A DNA stretch of 56,623 nt from an uncultured Eubacteriales bacterium (GCA_902765305.1 CACWZI010000050.1:1-56623), one strand, 5' to 3'. Shown: positions 25,479 to 34,210, counted from the first letter of the stretch. The notes: generated from the sequence alone by a model not told the origin. Made by a program: numbers and translations.

Positions 25479-26360
25479 TTATACCCGCCGGATGACGGTG
25501 GAGCTCATGTGGTCCAGGTCCGCGCAGCCGGTGTAGGCCATGGCCTTGGCCAGGCCGTCCCGCGCCCGGTTCAGGTAGTCCCTCACGGCGTCCGCGCCGC
25601 CCTGTTTGATGGCGGTCATCAGCGGACGGCCGATGCAAACGCCCTTCGCCCCCAGGCACAGCGCCTTGAAGGCGTCCATGCCGGTCTTGATCTCGCAGTC
25701 CACGAACAGGGGCACGTCACCGGCGACGGCGGCGATCTCCGGCAGTATCGCCAGCGGGGGAACGGCGTATTCGATGCGGTTGTTGTGGTGGGAGAGCACC
25801 AGGCCCTTCGCCCCGGCGGCGAGGCACCGCCCGGCGTCATGGCGGCTGAGCACGCCCTTGACGATCACGGGCAGCTTCGTCGCCGCGCAGATCCCGGCCA
25901 GCTCCACGGTGCGGATGGGCGTCATCTCCTCGCCGTCCACGACGTCGAGGCTGCCGTCCTCGGCGAAGGGGTGGTCGATGTCCACGCCCACGGCCAGCAG
26001 GCCCAGCTGCTCGGCGTGGCGGATCTTCGAAAGGATCTTGTCCCGGTCGGTGTAGGGCTTGATGATCTCGATCATCCGCGCGCCGGTGGCGGCCAGGGCG
26101 TCGATCTCGGCGTCGTCGGCCATGCCGTACCACAGCACCGCGTTCGCGGCCTTCGCGCCCTGGGCCAGCGCCATGGCCGCACCGGGGAACATGAAGTGGT
26201 CCAGGTGGGACAGGGCGGCGGTCATGATGGGGGAAGGGAAGCGCTCACCGTAGAGGGTGAAGGCGGTGTCCGGGGTAGTCGAATCCATGTAGCGGGTCTC
26301 GATGCGCAGGGAATCGATGTATTCCCGGCTGATGCGGTTGGAATTGCCGATGTCCGACAT
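25479..26360 (-). CDS. FMN-dependent alpha-hydroxy-acid dehydrogenase-like protein
   Basis: A 293-residue TIM-barrel flavoprotein, shorter than lactate or glycolate oxidases (about 360). It has the IVKGV strand with the conserved Lys, GAKGLVLSHHNNR (188-195) at the catalytic His/Arg site, and ALCLGAKGVCIGRP for FMN phosphate. The family motif SxHGGR is here SHHNNR: His and Arg are kept but both glycines are replaced, and the DGGIR motif reads DCEIK. It is thus a divergent branch, possibly with another substrate. It belongs to the minus-strand run and is followed by the HD gene. Confidence 0.8.
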   Translation of the reverse strand: MSDIGNSNRISREYIDSLRIETRYMDSTTPDTAFTLYGERFPSPIMTAALSHLDHFMFPGAAMALAQGAKAANAVLWYGMADDAEIDALAATGARMIEIIKPYTDRDKILSKIRHAEQLGLLAVGVDIDHPFAEDGSLDVVDGEEMTPIRTVELAGICAATKLPVIVKGVLSRHDAGRCLAAGAKGLVLSHHNNRIEYAVPPLAILPEIAAVAGDVPLFVDCEIKTGMDAFKALCLGAKGVCIGRPLMTAIKQGGADAVRDYLNRARDGLAKAMAYTGCADLDHMSSTVIRRV

Positions 26361-26381
26361 GGGGGAGGCCTCCTTTGTATT

Positions 26382-27881
26382 TTATAGCCGGTACAGCGTG
26401 CCGTACTTGTCCTTCAAATAGTTGACGTAGCGGTGGGGGTCGAAGGGGCCGCCGCAGGCGCCCTCCACCAGCTGGGCGGGGGTCAGCAGCTGGCCGTGGC
26501 GGTGGATCCTTTCGCCCAGCCAGGCGGTGACGGGCTTCAGGCTGCCTGAGCGCACCGCGCCCCAGACGTCGATGTCCGCCTCCATGCGCTCCAGCATCTG
26601 CACGCCGTAGGCGCTGCCCAGGGCGTAGCTGGGGAAGTAGCCGATGGCCCCGAAGGACCAGTGGCTGTCCTGCAGGCAGCCCCGTCGGTCGTCCGGCACC
26701 TCGACGCCCAGGTATTCCTTATACATGCGGTTCCACTCGCCGGGGATGTCGTTCACGTTCAGGTCGCCCTCGATCATGGCCTTTTCCAGCGCGTAGCGGA
26801 TCATCACGTGGATGGAATAGGTCAGCTCGTCGGCCTCGGTGCGCACCAGCGAGGGCTCGGACAGGTTCGCGGCGCGGTACAGCTTCTCGGCGTCCACGCC
26901 GCGAAGCTGTTCGGGGAACAGCGCCTTCAACTCGGGCAGCAGCACCTCGCAGAAGGGAAGGCTGCGGCCGATCAGGTTCTCGTAGAAGCGGCTCTGGCTC
27001 TCGTGGATCGACATGCTGCTGCCGCCGGAGAGCAGCGTACCCTGGTATTCGTCGGCGATGCCCAGCTCGTACAGCGCGTGCCCGCCCTCGTGGACCACGC
27101 TGTACAGGTTGGACAGCACGTTTTCCTCGTGGTAGTGGGTGGCGATGCGCACGTCGTGCTTGTTGAAGCCCTCGGTGAAGGGGTGCTCCGTCTCGCCCAC
27201 GGCGCAGTCGTCCCGGCTGATGCCCATGATCGCCAGCACCCGGTCGGTGAAATGCCGCTGCAGGTGGATGGGGTAGGGCTGGTTCAGGAAGGTGGTGTCC
27301 GGGCGGGGCTTCTTTGCCACCTCCAGGATCACCGGGGTCAACTCCTGGCGCAGCAGGGCGAAGAAGGGGTCCAGCGTTTCGTGGGTCAGGCCCTCCTCGT
27401 AGCCGTCCAGCAGCACGTCGTAGGCCGGCTTCGCGGCGTCCTTGCGACGGGCCAGCAGGCGGTTGAAGGCTATGATCTTCTCAAGGTACGGGGCCCAGGC
27501 GGCGTAGTCGCTGGAGAGCTTGGCGTCGTGCCAGACCTGCATGGACTCGGCCAGCAGCTGCTGGTAGGCCATGTATTCTTCGGCGGGAATCACGGTCAGC
27601 TCGTCCCGCTGCTTCTTCAGCAGCTCCGCGCGGCGGCGGTCCGCCGGGGACAGGCTTTCCTTCTGCGAAAGTAGCGTGTCGACGATCTCGCCGGTCTGTT
27701 CGGCAGTGACGCGCTCGTGCACGATGCCGCTCAAAAAGGCCATGGTCTCGCCCCGGGCCGGGGCGGAGTTGCGGGGCGCGACGGTCTCGGCGTCGTAGTT
27801 CAGAACGCCGAGGGCGTGGGTATAGGCGCGCAGGGTGGCTTCAAGGTCGGAAAGGGCGGTAAGGGCTTCGTTGATGGTCAT
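26382..27881 (-). CDS. Metallocarboxypeptidase, M32 family
   Basis: A 499-residue cytosolic zinc or cobalt carboxypeptidase (thermostable carboxypeptidase Taq type) releasing C-terminal amino acids from peptides. The catalytic HEGGH is in SVVHEGGHALYELG, and HESQSRFYENLIGR, a diagnostic M32 motif, follows. The length is typical. ATG 27881 is preferred because GGAGGA lies just upstream; 12 codons of upstream frame are untranslated. It sits 22 bases after the AlgX-like gene. With PepT two genes upstream it suggests peptide use as a nutrient. Confidence 0.93.
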   Translation of the reverse strand: MTINEALTALSDLEATLRAYTHALGVLNYDAETVAPRNSAPARGETMAFLSGIVHERVTAEQTGEIVDTLLSQKESLSPADRRRAELLKKQRDELTVIPAEEYMAYQQLLAESMQVWHDAKLSSDYAAWAPYLEKIIAFNRLLARRKDAAKPAYDVLLDGYEEGLTHETLDPFFALLRQELTPVILEVAKKPRPDTTFLNQPYPIHLQRHFTDRVLAIMGISRDDCAVGETEHPFTEGFNKHDVRIATHYHEENVLSNLYSVVHEGGHALYELGIADEYQGTLLSGGSSMSIHESQSRFYENLIGRSLPFCEVLLPELKALFPEQLRGVDAEKLYRAANLSEPSLVRTEADELTYSIHVMIRYALEKAMIEGDLNVNDIPGEWNRMYKEYLGVEVPDDRRGCLQDSHWSFGAIGYFPSYALGSAYGVQMLERMEADIDVWGAVRSGSLKPVTAWLGERIHRHGQLLTPAQLVEGACGGPFDPHRYVNYLKDKYGTLYRL

Positions 27882-27903
27882 GGGTGGTTCCTCCGTTTGT
27901 GTT

Positions 27904-29136
27904 CTATTCAAAGGCATAGGCGTCGTCCCGCAGCATTTGCAGGCTGTAGGCCATCACCACGGCGTCGGGGTGGTACTGTTCCACCCAGGTTTCCAGCGGG
28001 TCCACGTCCTGGCGCAGGTCCACGCAGATCACATTTCGGGCCAGCAGCGACAGGAAGCGGCCGATGGGGGCGCTGTAGGAATCCTTCAGCAGCAGCACGG
28101 TATAGTCCGGGGCGGCCTCGTTGGTCATGATGTCGTAGCGCTCCACCTGGCCGTAGTAGGTGTAGGCGGTCTTGTTCCAGGTCTTCCCCGGGTCCGGCTC
28201 CAGCCGGTCGAAGCGGGTCATGACCGTCCGCCAGTCCCCTTGCTCGTCCTCGACGGTCTTGCTCCGCCGGGTGTTGCGGGTGACGTGGGTGTCGTATTTG
28301 GGCCAGTATTCGACGATGTCGTCGGGGTCGACGATGCCGGGTCCCACCCGTTGGCCGTACTTGCCCATGAACAGCTTTTCGTGGACCAGCGTGTTCAGGT
28401 TTTCCATATCCAGCAGCGACGGGTCCAGCGCCGCGCCGGTCATTTCGTTCAGCCGGGCGGCGATGGCCTGGGCCATGGTGATGGCCGCCAGGGTGGACCA
28501 GTGCTGGTCGGTGACCATCAGAAGGTCGTTCATGTCCCGGCCGCAGTGGGGCAGCACGTCCCGGCTGTCCAACACGTCGACGCCCTCCGCCTTCAGCGTG
28601 GCGATGGCCTCGTCGGCCATTTGGGCGGAGTGGTCCAGGGCCTCGTAGCCCGCGGGCATCAGGCTGGCGTCGTAGAGCGTGGGGTGCTCGTAGGTGAACA
28701 GGAAGGGGATGTCCCCAAGCGTGGTGCGGCGCAGTGCGGCGATCTCCCGGGCGTTCTGCGACAGGTCCCTGTAGTCCGCCAGGTCGTACAGGTGGCCGTC
28801 GGCGAGGGTGATCATGTTCTGGCTGCCGGTGTTGATGACCCGCTTGCCCAGGCCGTACTGGAAGGCAGAGTTGACATAGCCCATCTCTTCCTTGTGCCAC
28901 ATGATCTCCGAAATCGTGGAGGTAAAGCCGCCGATGCGGGCGGAGAGCCGGTCCAGCGGCCCCGCGTTCTTGGGCAGGGCCTTCTTCATGGCCGGCGTCA
29001 TCTGGATCGAGTGGACCAACTCGTCCCGGCTGCCGGCGACCATCGCAAAGAACGCGGCGAATACAAAGCCCAGGAAGGCCACCGTCAGTATGGCGGCGGT
29101 GGCGCGGGTGACTTTTTTGGAGGGGATGTTGTTCAT
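27904..29136 (-). CDS. AlgX/AlgJ-like SGNH-fold membrane-anchored protein
   Basis: A 410-residue protein with one N-terminal membrane segment (about 11-33) and an extracellular SGNH-like domain. TDQHWS around 208 matches the Asp-x-His-Trp box and LLLKDSYSAP around 348 the GDSYS-like serine box of AlgX/AlgJ and DHHW proteins. These relatives O-acetylate or de-acetylate polysaccharides, usually with an MBOAT partner; no MBOAT gene is in the window. It starts 12 bases after pepT. Confidence 0.75.
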   Translation of the reverse strand: MNNIPSKKVTRATAAILTVAFLGFVFAAFFAMVAGSRDELVHSIQMTPAMKKALPKNAGPLDRLSARIGGFTSTISEIMWHKEEMGYVNSAFQYGLGKRVINTGSQNMITLADGHLYDLADYRDLSQNAREIAALRRTTLGDIPFLFTYEHPTLYDASLMPAGYEALDHSAQMADEAIATLKAEGVDVLDSRDVLPHCGRDMNDLLMVTDQHWSTLAAITMAQAIAARLNEMTGAALDPSLLDMENLNTLVHEKLFMGKYGQRVGPGIVDPDDIVEYWPKYDTHVTRNTRRSKTVEDEQGDWRTVMTRFDRLEPDPGKTWNKTAYTYYGQVERYDIMTNEAAPDYTVLLLKDSYSAPIGRFLSLLARNVICVDLRQDVDPLETWVEQYHPDAVVMAYSLQMLRDDAYAFE

Positions 29137-29148
29137 TATAATTCCTCG

Positions 29149-30351
29149 TTATTCAGTGACCAGCCTGACCAGCATGTCGGTCATCTTGTCCAGGTCCTCC
29201 ACGGCGACACACTCAAAGCGGCCGTGGAAGTTCATGCCGCCGGTGGCGATGTTGGGGCAAGGCAGGCCCTTGTAGGTCAGCGTCGCGCCGTCGGTGCCGC
29301 CGCGGATCGGGGCGATACAGGGCTCCACGCCCACGGCGCGGTAGGCGTCCAGGGCCCGCTGCACGATGTCCATGCGGCCGTCGATGATCTCGCGCATGTT
29401 GAAATAAGAATCCTTGATCTTGACCTCCACCGTGCCGGGGCCGTACACGCCGTTCAGGTAGTCGGCGATGGCGGCGAAGCGGGCCTTGCGCGCCTCGAAC
29501 TGCGCCCTGTCGTGGTCGCGAATGATGTAATCCAGCTCGGCCAGGTCCACCTGGCCGTTCATCTTGCGCAGGTGATAGAAGCCCTCGCGGCCCTCTGTGT
29601 GCTCCGGGCGCTCCTGGGGCGGCAGCATCGCGTTGAACTCCATGGCCACCAGCAGGGCGTTGACCATGATGTTCTTGGCGCTGCCGGTGTGGACGCTGCG
29701 GCCGTGGACGGTGACCGCGCCGGAGGCGGCGTTGAAGTTTTCATAGTTGATGTCGCCCACCGCGCCGCCGTCCACGGTGTAGGCGAAGTTCGCGCCGAAG
29801 CCCTCCACGTCGAACCGGTCCGCGCCCCGGCCGATTTCCTCGTCGGGGGTGAAGCCGACGCAGATCTTGCCGTGCTTCAGCGCGGGGTCTGAAAGCAGCC
29901 GTTCACAGGCGGTCATGATCTCGGCCACGCCGGCCTTGTCGTCCGCGCCGAGGGAGGTGTTGCCGTCGGTGACGATCAGGCGCTTGCCCTTCGCCCCGGC
30001 CACCGCGGGAAACACCGCGGGGTCCAGCACCAGGCCGTTTTTGAGGGTCAGGGGCCCGCCGTCGTAGTCTTCGACGATCGAGGCGTCCATCGGGGCGCTG
30101 GGCACGCAGTCCACCACGTCCATGTGGGCGATCAGCCCGATGGCGGGCAGGCCCTCGGCGTTGGCGGGGATGCTGCCGTAGACGTAGCCGTGCTTATCCA
30201 ACCGGGCGTCGGCGATGCCCATGGCCTTCATCTCGTCGGCCAGCGCCCGCCCCAGGGCCAGCTGCTTCTCGGTGCTGGGGCAGGTGGGGCTCTTGGCGTC
30301 GGAGGCGGTGTCGTATTTTATGTAGTTCAGAAAGCGTTCGTAGGTGCGCAT
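29149..30351 (-). CDS. pepT: Peptidase T (tripeptide aminopeptidase)
   Basis: A 400-residue M20 metallopeptidase that removes the N-terminal residue from tripeptides. Zinc and catalytic motifs are GLIAHMDVVD (His and Asp), SLGADDKAGVAEIM (bridging Asp), TPDEEIGRGAD (catalytic Glu pair), VDGGAVGDINYENFNA (PepT-specific) and IRGGTDGATLTYKGLPCPN near the end. The length is typical. Element R5 fills the gap between the ROK gene and this gene, leaving about 26 bases for the ribosome-binding site. Confidence 0.97.
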   Translation of the reverse strand: MRTYERFLNYIKYDTASDAKSPTCPSTEKQLALGRALADEMKAMGIADARLDKHGYVYGSIPANAEGLPAIGLIAHMDVVDCVPSAPMDASIVEDYDGGPLTLKNGLVLDPAVFPAVAGAKGKRLIVTDGNTSLGADDKAGVAEIMTACERLLSDPALKHGKICVGFTPDEEIGRGADRFDVEGFGANFAYTVDGGAVGDINYENFNAASGAVTVHGRSVHTGSAKNIMVNALLVAMEFNAMLPPQERPEHTEGREGFYHLRKMNGQVDLAELDYIIRDHDRAQFEARKARFAAIADYLNGVYGPGTVEVKIKDSYFNMREIIDGRMDIVQRALDAYRAVGVEPCIAPIRGGTDGATLTYKGLPCPNIATGGMNFHGRFECVAVEDLDKMTDMLVRLVTE

Positions 30352-30376
30352 GTTGGAACCTCCGTTGATGTTGTAT

Positions 30377-30625
30377 AACTTCTGGTTTGTCGCGGGGCGA
30401 CAAATCAGAATTTGAGGTTTTAGGTGTTAGGTTTTAGGTGTTAGGGAAGGAGGAAATCCTTACGGATTTCTTTTGATTTAAAGGGTTGGGAAGCGTTAAA
30501 ACCTCTGCCATTGCCTTTGAATCAAACAAATCCCGAAGGGATTTGAACCTCCACCTAAAACCTAACCCCTAAAACCTAAAACCTGACTTCTGATTTATCG
30601 AGCACAGCTCGATAAATCAGAAGTT
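30377..30625. repeat. Dispersed nested-hairpin element R5
   Basis: A 249-bp copy of the two-hairpin class. End A hairpin (TTTGTCGC...GCGACAAA type) at 30377-30413, end B hairpin (TTTATCGAGC...GCTCGATAAA) at about 30587-30624. Between them, arms of GGTTTTAGGTGTTAGG and its near complement, small palindromes GAAATCC..GGATTTC and CAAATCCC..GGGATTTG, and TTTGATTTAAAGG / CCTTTGAATCAAA. It reaches the ROK stop codon on one side and the pepT ribosome-binding site on the other. R6 is nearly identical. Confidence 0.92.
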
Positions 30626-31568
30626 ATCGTCCCAGCATCGCCGCGCCGATGATGCCGGCGTCGTTGGTGAGCCTGGCCAGCTCCACACGGGCGTAGGGCA
30701 TGCTCTTGAAGAACACGTATTTCGGCAGCAGGGAGCGCACGGCGTTGAGCAGGAAGTCGCCGCAGTGGGAGACGCCGCCGCCCAGCACGATGACCTCGGG
30801 GTCGTAGACGTTGATCAGGTTCGTCAGCCCCACCACCAGGTGGTAGATGTAGTCGTCGAAGATCTTCACGCAGTCCGCGTCGCCGGCCATGGCCAGGTCG
30901 ATCACGTCCTTGGCGGTGATGGTACGGATGTCGCCGTCCACATGCTTCATCAGCGTACAGCTCGGCTTTTCGGCGCACAGCACCCGCCCGGCGCGGATCA
31001 GCGCGGTGGCGCTGGCGTAGCGCTCCCAGCAGCCCCGCTTGCCGCAGGTGCAGGGCAGGCCGCCCGCCACGGTGACCATGTGGCCGATCTCGGTGGCCAC
31101 GCCGTGGGCGCCGGAGAACACCTTGCCGTTGAGCACCACGCCACCGCCCACGCCGGTGCCCAGCGTGATGAACACGCTGTTCTGCGTGCCGGCGGAGACG
31201 CCCTTGACCGATTCGGCCAGGCCCGCCACGGTGGCGTCGTTGTCCACGTACACGGGCAGGTCGGTGTACTGCTTCATCTCCTCGATGATGGGCACGTCGT
31301 GCCAGGCCAGGTTGGTGCAGAAGGGAATGATGCCGGTGCGCTGGTCCATGATGCCCGGTATGCCGATGCCGATGGCCTTGACCTCGTCCATGCGGCGGCC
31401 GGCCTTTTCCACGGTGGCCAGGCCCAGTTGGGCGATGTCGCGGATCACCGCGACGTAGCCGCGCTCCACCCCGGTGGGGCAGCTGTGCTTGAACAGTATG
31501 TTGCCTTCCTCGTCCACGAGCCCGGCCTTGATGGACATGCCGCCGACGTCGATGCCGATGTATAGCAT
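30624..31568 (-). CDS. ROK family sugar kinase (glucokinase-like)
   Basis: A 314-residue cytosolic ROK kinase. The ATP-binding start is GIDVGGMSIKAGLVDE, followed by GIGIPGIMD, YVDNDATVAGLAE, the metal-site GHMVTVAGG...CTCGKRGCWERYAS and LGGGVSHCGD. The length and zinc motif fit glucokinases. ATG 31568 has GGAGG upstream; the longer open frame lacks one. The stop codon touches element R5. It follows hprK by 32 bases, linking a sugar kinase to the carbon-catabolite regulator. Confidence 0.9.
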   Translation of the reverse strand: MLYIGIDVGGMSIKAGLVDEEGNILFKHSCPTGVERGYVAVIRDIAQLGLATVEKAGRRMDEVKAIGIGIPGIMDQRTGIIPFCTNLAWHDVPIIEEMKQYTDLPVYVDNDATVAGLAESVKGVSAGTQNSVFITLGTGVGGGVVLNGKVFSGAHGVATEIGHMVTVAGGLPCTCGKRGCWERYASATALIRAGRVLCAEKPSCTLMKHVDGDIRTITAKDVIDLAMAGDADCVKIFDDYIYHLVVGLTNLINVYDPEVIVLGGGVSHCGDFLLNAVRSLLPKYVFFKSMPYARVELARLTNDAGIIGAAMLGR

Positions 31569-31600
31569 AGTGATTACCTCCGTTATATATGAGTCAAAAT

Positions 31601-32524
31601 TTACTCCTCCAGATTGTTCTGGAACCGGGCCATGTGGCGGCGGGTCAGCTCGTTGGCAGCGTTGTAGCCCATCTGCTTGAGGCGCAGGTTGCGGGCGGCC
31701 ACCTCCAGCACCACGGCCAGGTTGCGGCCCGGATGGATGGGCAGCAGCAGGCTGGGCACCTTCACGCCCAGTATGTCGATGTAGTTGTCCGTCAGGCCCA
31801 GGCGGTCGTATTCCTTGTCCGACTGCCACAGCTCCAGGTGGATGACCATGTCGATGTGCTTGCTGCGCATGATGGCGCCGGCGCCGTACATCGTGGAAAC
31901 GTCGATGATGCCCACCCCGCGGATCTCCATGAAGTGGCGCACCAGCTCCGGCGCCTCGCCGATCAGCCGGTTGTCCTCCACGCGGCGGATGTCCACCACG
32001 TCGTCCGCCACCAGCTGGTGGCCGCGCTTGACCAGCTCCAGCGCCGCCTCGCTCTTGCCCACGCCGCTGTTGCCGGTGATCAGCAGGCCCGCGCCGAACA
32101 CGTTCACCAGCACGCCGTGGCGGGTCTCCCGGGGGGCCAGCCGGTCGCGCAGGAAGGCGATCAGGTCCAGCTCGAACTGGGTGGTCTCCTTGTTGGTGGA
32201 ATAGATGGGGATCTTGCGGGCCATGCCCATCACCAGCATCTCGTCAAAGCAGGGATAGCCCCGGCAGATGATGATGCAGGGCAGGGGATAGTTGAAGTAC
32301 TTCTGCAGCCGCTCCCGCCGGGTCAGCTCGTCCAGCTGGGACAGGTAGGTCATCTCCACCTTCCCCAGCAGCTGGGGCCGCTCGTAGGGAAAGAAATCCC
32401 AGTAGTTGGCAAACTGCATGCCGGGACGGTTGGTGTTGCTGACCTCGATGTTCAGCGTCTTGGCATCGGTGGCCATCACCCGGGTCAGGCCGAGGGTATT
32501 GACAAAATCAGCTTCGGAAACCAT
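31601..32524 (-). CDS. hprK: HPr kinase/phosphorylase
   Basis: A 307-residue bifunctional enzyme that phosphorylates and dephosphorylates Ser46 of HPr to control carbon catabolite repression in Firmicutes. The P-loop is GNSGVGKSE, followed by ALELVKRGHQLVADDVVDI with the catalytic His/Asp region, IRGVGIIDVSTMYGAGAI (the family signature) and a C-terminal helix. Full length. Element R6 lies between the HAD gene and hprK, leaving 28 bases upstream of the ATG. Confidence 0.97.
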   Translation of the reverse strand: MVSEADFVNTLGLTRVMATDAKTLNIEVSNTNRPGMQFANYWDFFPYERPQLLGKVEMTYLSQLDELTRRERLQKYFNYPLPCIIICRGYPCFDEMLVMGMARKIPIYSTNKETTQFELDLIAFLRDRLAPRETRHGVLVNVFGAGLLITGNSGVGKSEAALELVKRGHQLVADDVVDIRRVEDNRLIGEAPELVRHFMEIRGVGIIDVSTMYGAGAIMRSKHIDMVIHLELWQSDKEYDRLGLTDNYIDILGVKVPSLLLPIHPGRNLAVVLEVAARNLRLKQMGYNAANELTRRHMARFQNNLEE

Positions 32525-32552
32525 GCTTGTTCCTCCTGTGGATGAGTTGGGA

Positions 32553-32823
32553 AACTTCTGATTTGTCGCGCTGCGACAAATCAGAATTTGAGGTTTTAGG
32601 TGTTAGGTTTTAGGTGTTAGGGAAGGAGCCCTAAAGGACTAGCTCCGCGTCGGAAATCCTTACGGATTTCTTTTGATTTAAAGGATTGGGAAGCGTTGAA
32701 ACCTCTGCCATTGTCTTTGAATCAAACAAATCCCGAAGGGATTTGAACCTCCACCTAAAACCTAACCCCTAAAACCTAAAACCTGACTTCTGATTTATCG
32801 AGCACAGCTCGATTAATCAGAAG
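32553..32823. repeat. Dispersed nested-hairpin element R6
   Basis: A 271-bp near-copy of R5, same orientation: end A hairpin at 32553-32589, end B hairpin at about 32785-32823. It carries an extra 25-bp block starting CCCTAAAGGACTAGCTCCGC (32629) inside the left arm. It runs from the HAD stop codon to just before the hprK ribosome-binding site. Confidence 0.92.
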
Positions 32824-33648
32824 CTACATTGCCCCGATCAGATTGGCTGCGATGTACTGCTCGATCACCTGCGCCACGCCGTCCTCGGTGTTGGGCGGGG
32901 CGACGAGGGGGGTGCAGGCCAGGGCCTGGGGGCAGGCGTTGGCCATGGCGTAGCCCGCGCCGGCGTACTTCAGCATGGGCACGTCGTTCTGGCCGTCGCC
33001 GAAGGCCATCACCTCGTCGGGGGAAAGGCTCAGGTGTTGGGCCAGGGTGGCCAGCGAGCGGCCCTTGTCCACGCCCTCCGGGGCGATCTCCAGGAAGTGG
33101 GGCTTTGATTTCAGGTAGCACGCGCCGTGGGGAAAGGCCTTACGCAGCGCGGCCTGTATGCGGTCCGCGCCCTCGGGGGTGTCGATGACCAGCATCTTTT
33201 GCATGTCCGACGGGTTCTGCTCGAGCCACCGGGCCATGGGCATGCCCACCGGCGTGGCGGGCACGTTGATCTGGCGGGCGTAGGCCCGGGTGCAGTCGCG
33301 TATTTCGCTGCAATAGTAGCCCTTGCCGGGGTAGAGCTGGATGTAATAGCCCATGGCCTCCGCAAGCTTTACGATGCCCAGCGCCGTCTCAAAGGGGATG
33401 CGGGGGGCAAACAGCGTCTCGTCGGTGCGGTGGTCGTAGATCATCGCGCCGTTGTACAGCAGCATCGGCGCGTTCACGCCGATCATTTCGGCGAAGGGCA
33501 GCATGGCCTCCAGCATCCGCCCGCTGGACAGCGCAATGCCGCAGCCCCGGGCCATGGCGGCGTCCAGCGCCCGCTTCGTGCGCGGCGACAGCCCCGCCGA
33601 GGCATCCAGCAGCGTATCGTCCAGGTCGGTGGCGATCAATCGTATCAT
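32824..33648 (-). CDS. Cof-type HAD-IIB phosphatase
   Basis: A 274-residue HAD hydrolase of the Cof/YidA type, dephosphorylating sugar or cofactor phosphates. Motif I is DLDDTLLDA, motif II SSGRM, then a cap domain with YNGAMIYD, and motifs III/IV at KGRSLATLAQHL...MAFGDGQNDVPMLKYAG. First gene of the ten-gene minus-strand run, with its own promoter at 33683-33711. Its TAG stop directly touches element R6. Substrate cannot be told from sequence. Confidence 0.93.
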   Translation of the reverse strand: MIRLIATDLDDTLLDASAGLSPRTKRALDAAMARGCGIALSSGRMLEAMLPFAEMIGVNAPMLLYNGAMIYDHRTDETLFAPRIPFETALGIVKLAEAMGYYIQLYPGKGYYCSEIRDCTRAYARQINVPATPVGMPMARWLEQNPSDMQKMLVIDTPEGADRIQAALRKAFPHGACYLKSKPHFLEIAPEGVDKGRSLATLAQHLSLSPDEVMAFGDGQNDVPMLKYAGAGYAMANACPQALACTPLVAPPNTEDGVAQVIEQYIAANLIGAM

Positions 33649-33682
33649 GGCGGTTCTTACCTTTCATATATATCCATTCTCT

Positions 33683-33711
33683 ATTGTAACGCATTTTGGA
33701 GGCGGATGCAA
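33683..33711 (-). promoter_or_regulatory. Promoter of the HAD-hprK-ROK-pepT run
   Basis: On the minus strand TTGCAT, 17 bases, TACAAT, about 35 bases before the HAD ATG. Element R7 ends six bases upstream of the -35 box. Confidence 0.65.
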
Positions 33712-33717
33712 CGGGGA

Positions 33718-33998
33718 AATTCTGATTTGTCGCGCTGATGCGCACCCAAAAGCCTTCCCCAGGCAGCGGAGCTGCCGGTTCAGGGGAAGGTGGATTGCCG
33801 CGAAGCGGCAAGACGGATGAGGTCGTCCTCCTGGAACGAAGCTTGTAAATCATAGTTGCCGCAGGGAGACCGACCTCATCCGACCCGCTACGCGGGCCAC
33901 CTTCCCCTGAACCGCTCCCTTTGGTCGCTGGGGAAGGCTTTTGGTTACGCTACCAACCATTCCCTATTGGTTTGTTATCTCCCCGCCAAATCAGAATA
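33718..33998. repeat. Dispersed repeat element R7 (CCTTCCCC class)
   Basis: Left end AAATTCTGATTTGTCGCGCTG, right end CCGCCAAATCAGAATA. The interior resembles R4: AAAAGCCTTCCCCAGGCAGC arm and its complement, plus GACGGATGAGGTCG / CGACCTCATCCG. Its right end cuts the reading frame of a PBECR-type gene remnant. Confidence 0.85.
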
Positions 33999-34197
33999 TG
34001 GTGAATTGAATACAAGCGAAGTCATTATAACAGATGAACGAGTGCAGCATATTCAAGAGCATCATCCGACGGATTATGGCTTGTACGGATAGTCCTGAAC
34101 ACAGAAATTCGGTCATGACTTTCTATCGTATTCGGACCAAAAATCTTGAAAAGCTCATGGCTAGACATAAAGTGCTTTACAAAAGGCAAGAAGAGTG
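33991..34197 (+). pseudogene. Decayed PBECR-type (phage-associated RNase-like) gene remnant
   Basis: Starting at the edge of element R7, one frame reads SEVIITDERVQHIQEHHPTD, then stops at 34092; another frame later reads NSVMTFYRIRTKNLEKLMAR and ends HKVLYKRQEE. These resemble the start and end of small PBECR-domain proteins (BECR-fold RNases tied to phages). The middle is missing and the frames differ, and there is no start codon, so the gene is dead. Family assignment is from memory of the ITDER...H...HP and LYKR motifs. Confidence 0.5.
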
Positions 34198-34204
34198 ATA
34201 TAAT
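34176..34204 (+). promoter_or_regulatory. Near-consensus promoter of a small RNA
   Basis: TTTACA (34176-34181), a 17-base spacer and a perfect TATAAT (34199-34204). Predicted transcription start is about 34211. It overlaps the end of the PBECR remnant. Confidence 0.75.
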
Positions 34205-34210
34205 TCAGAC

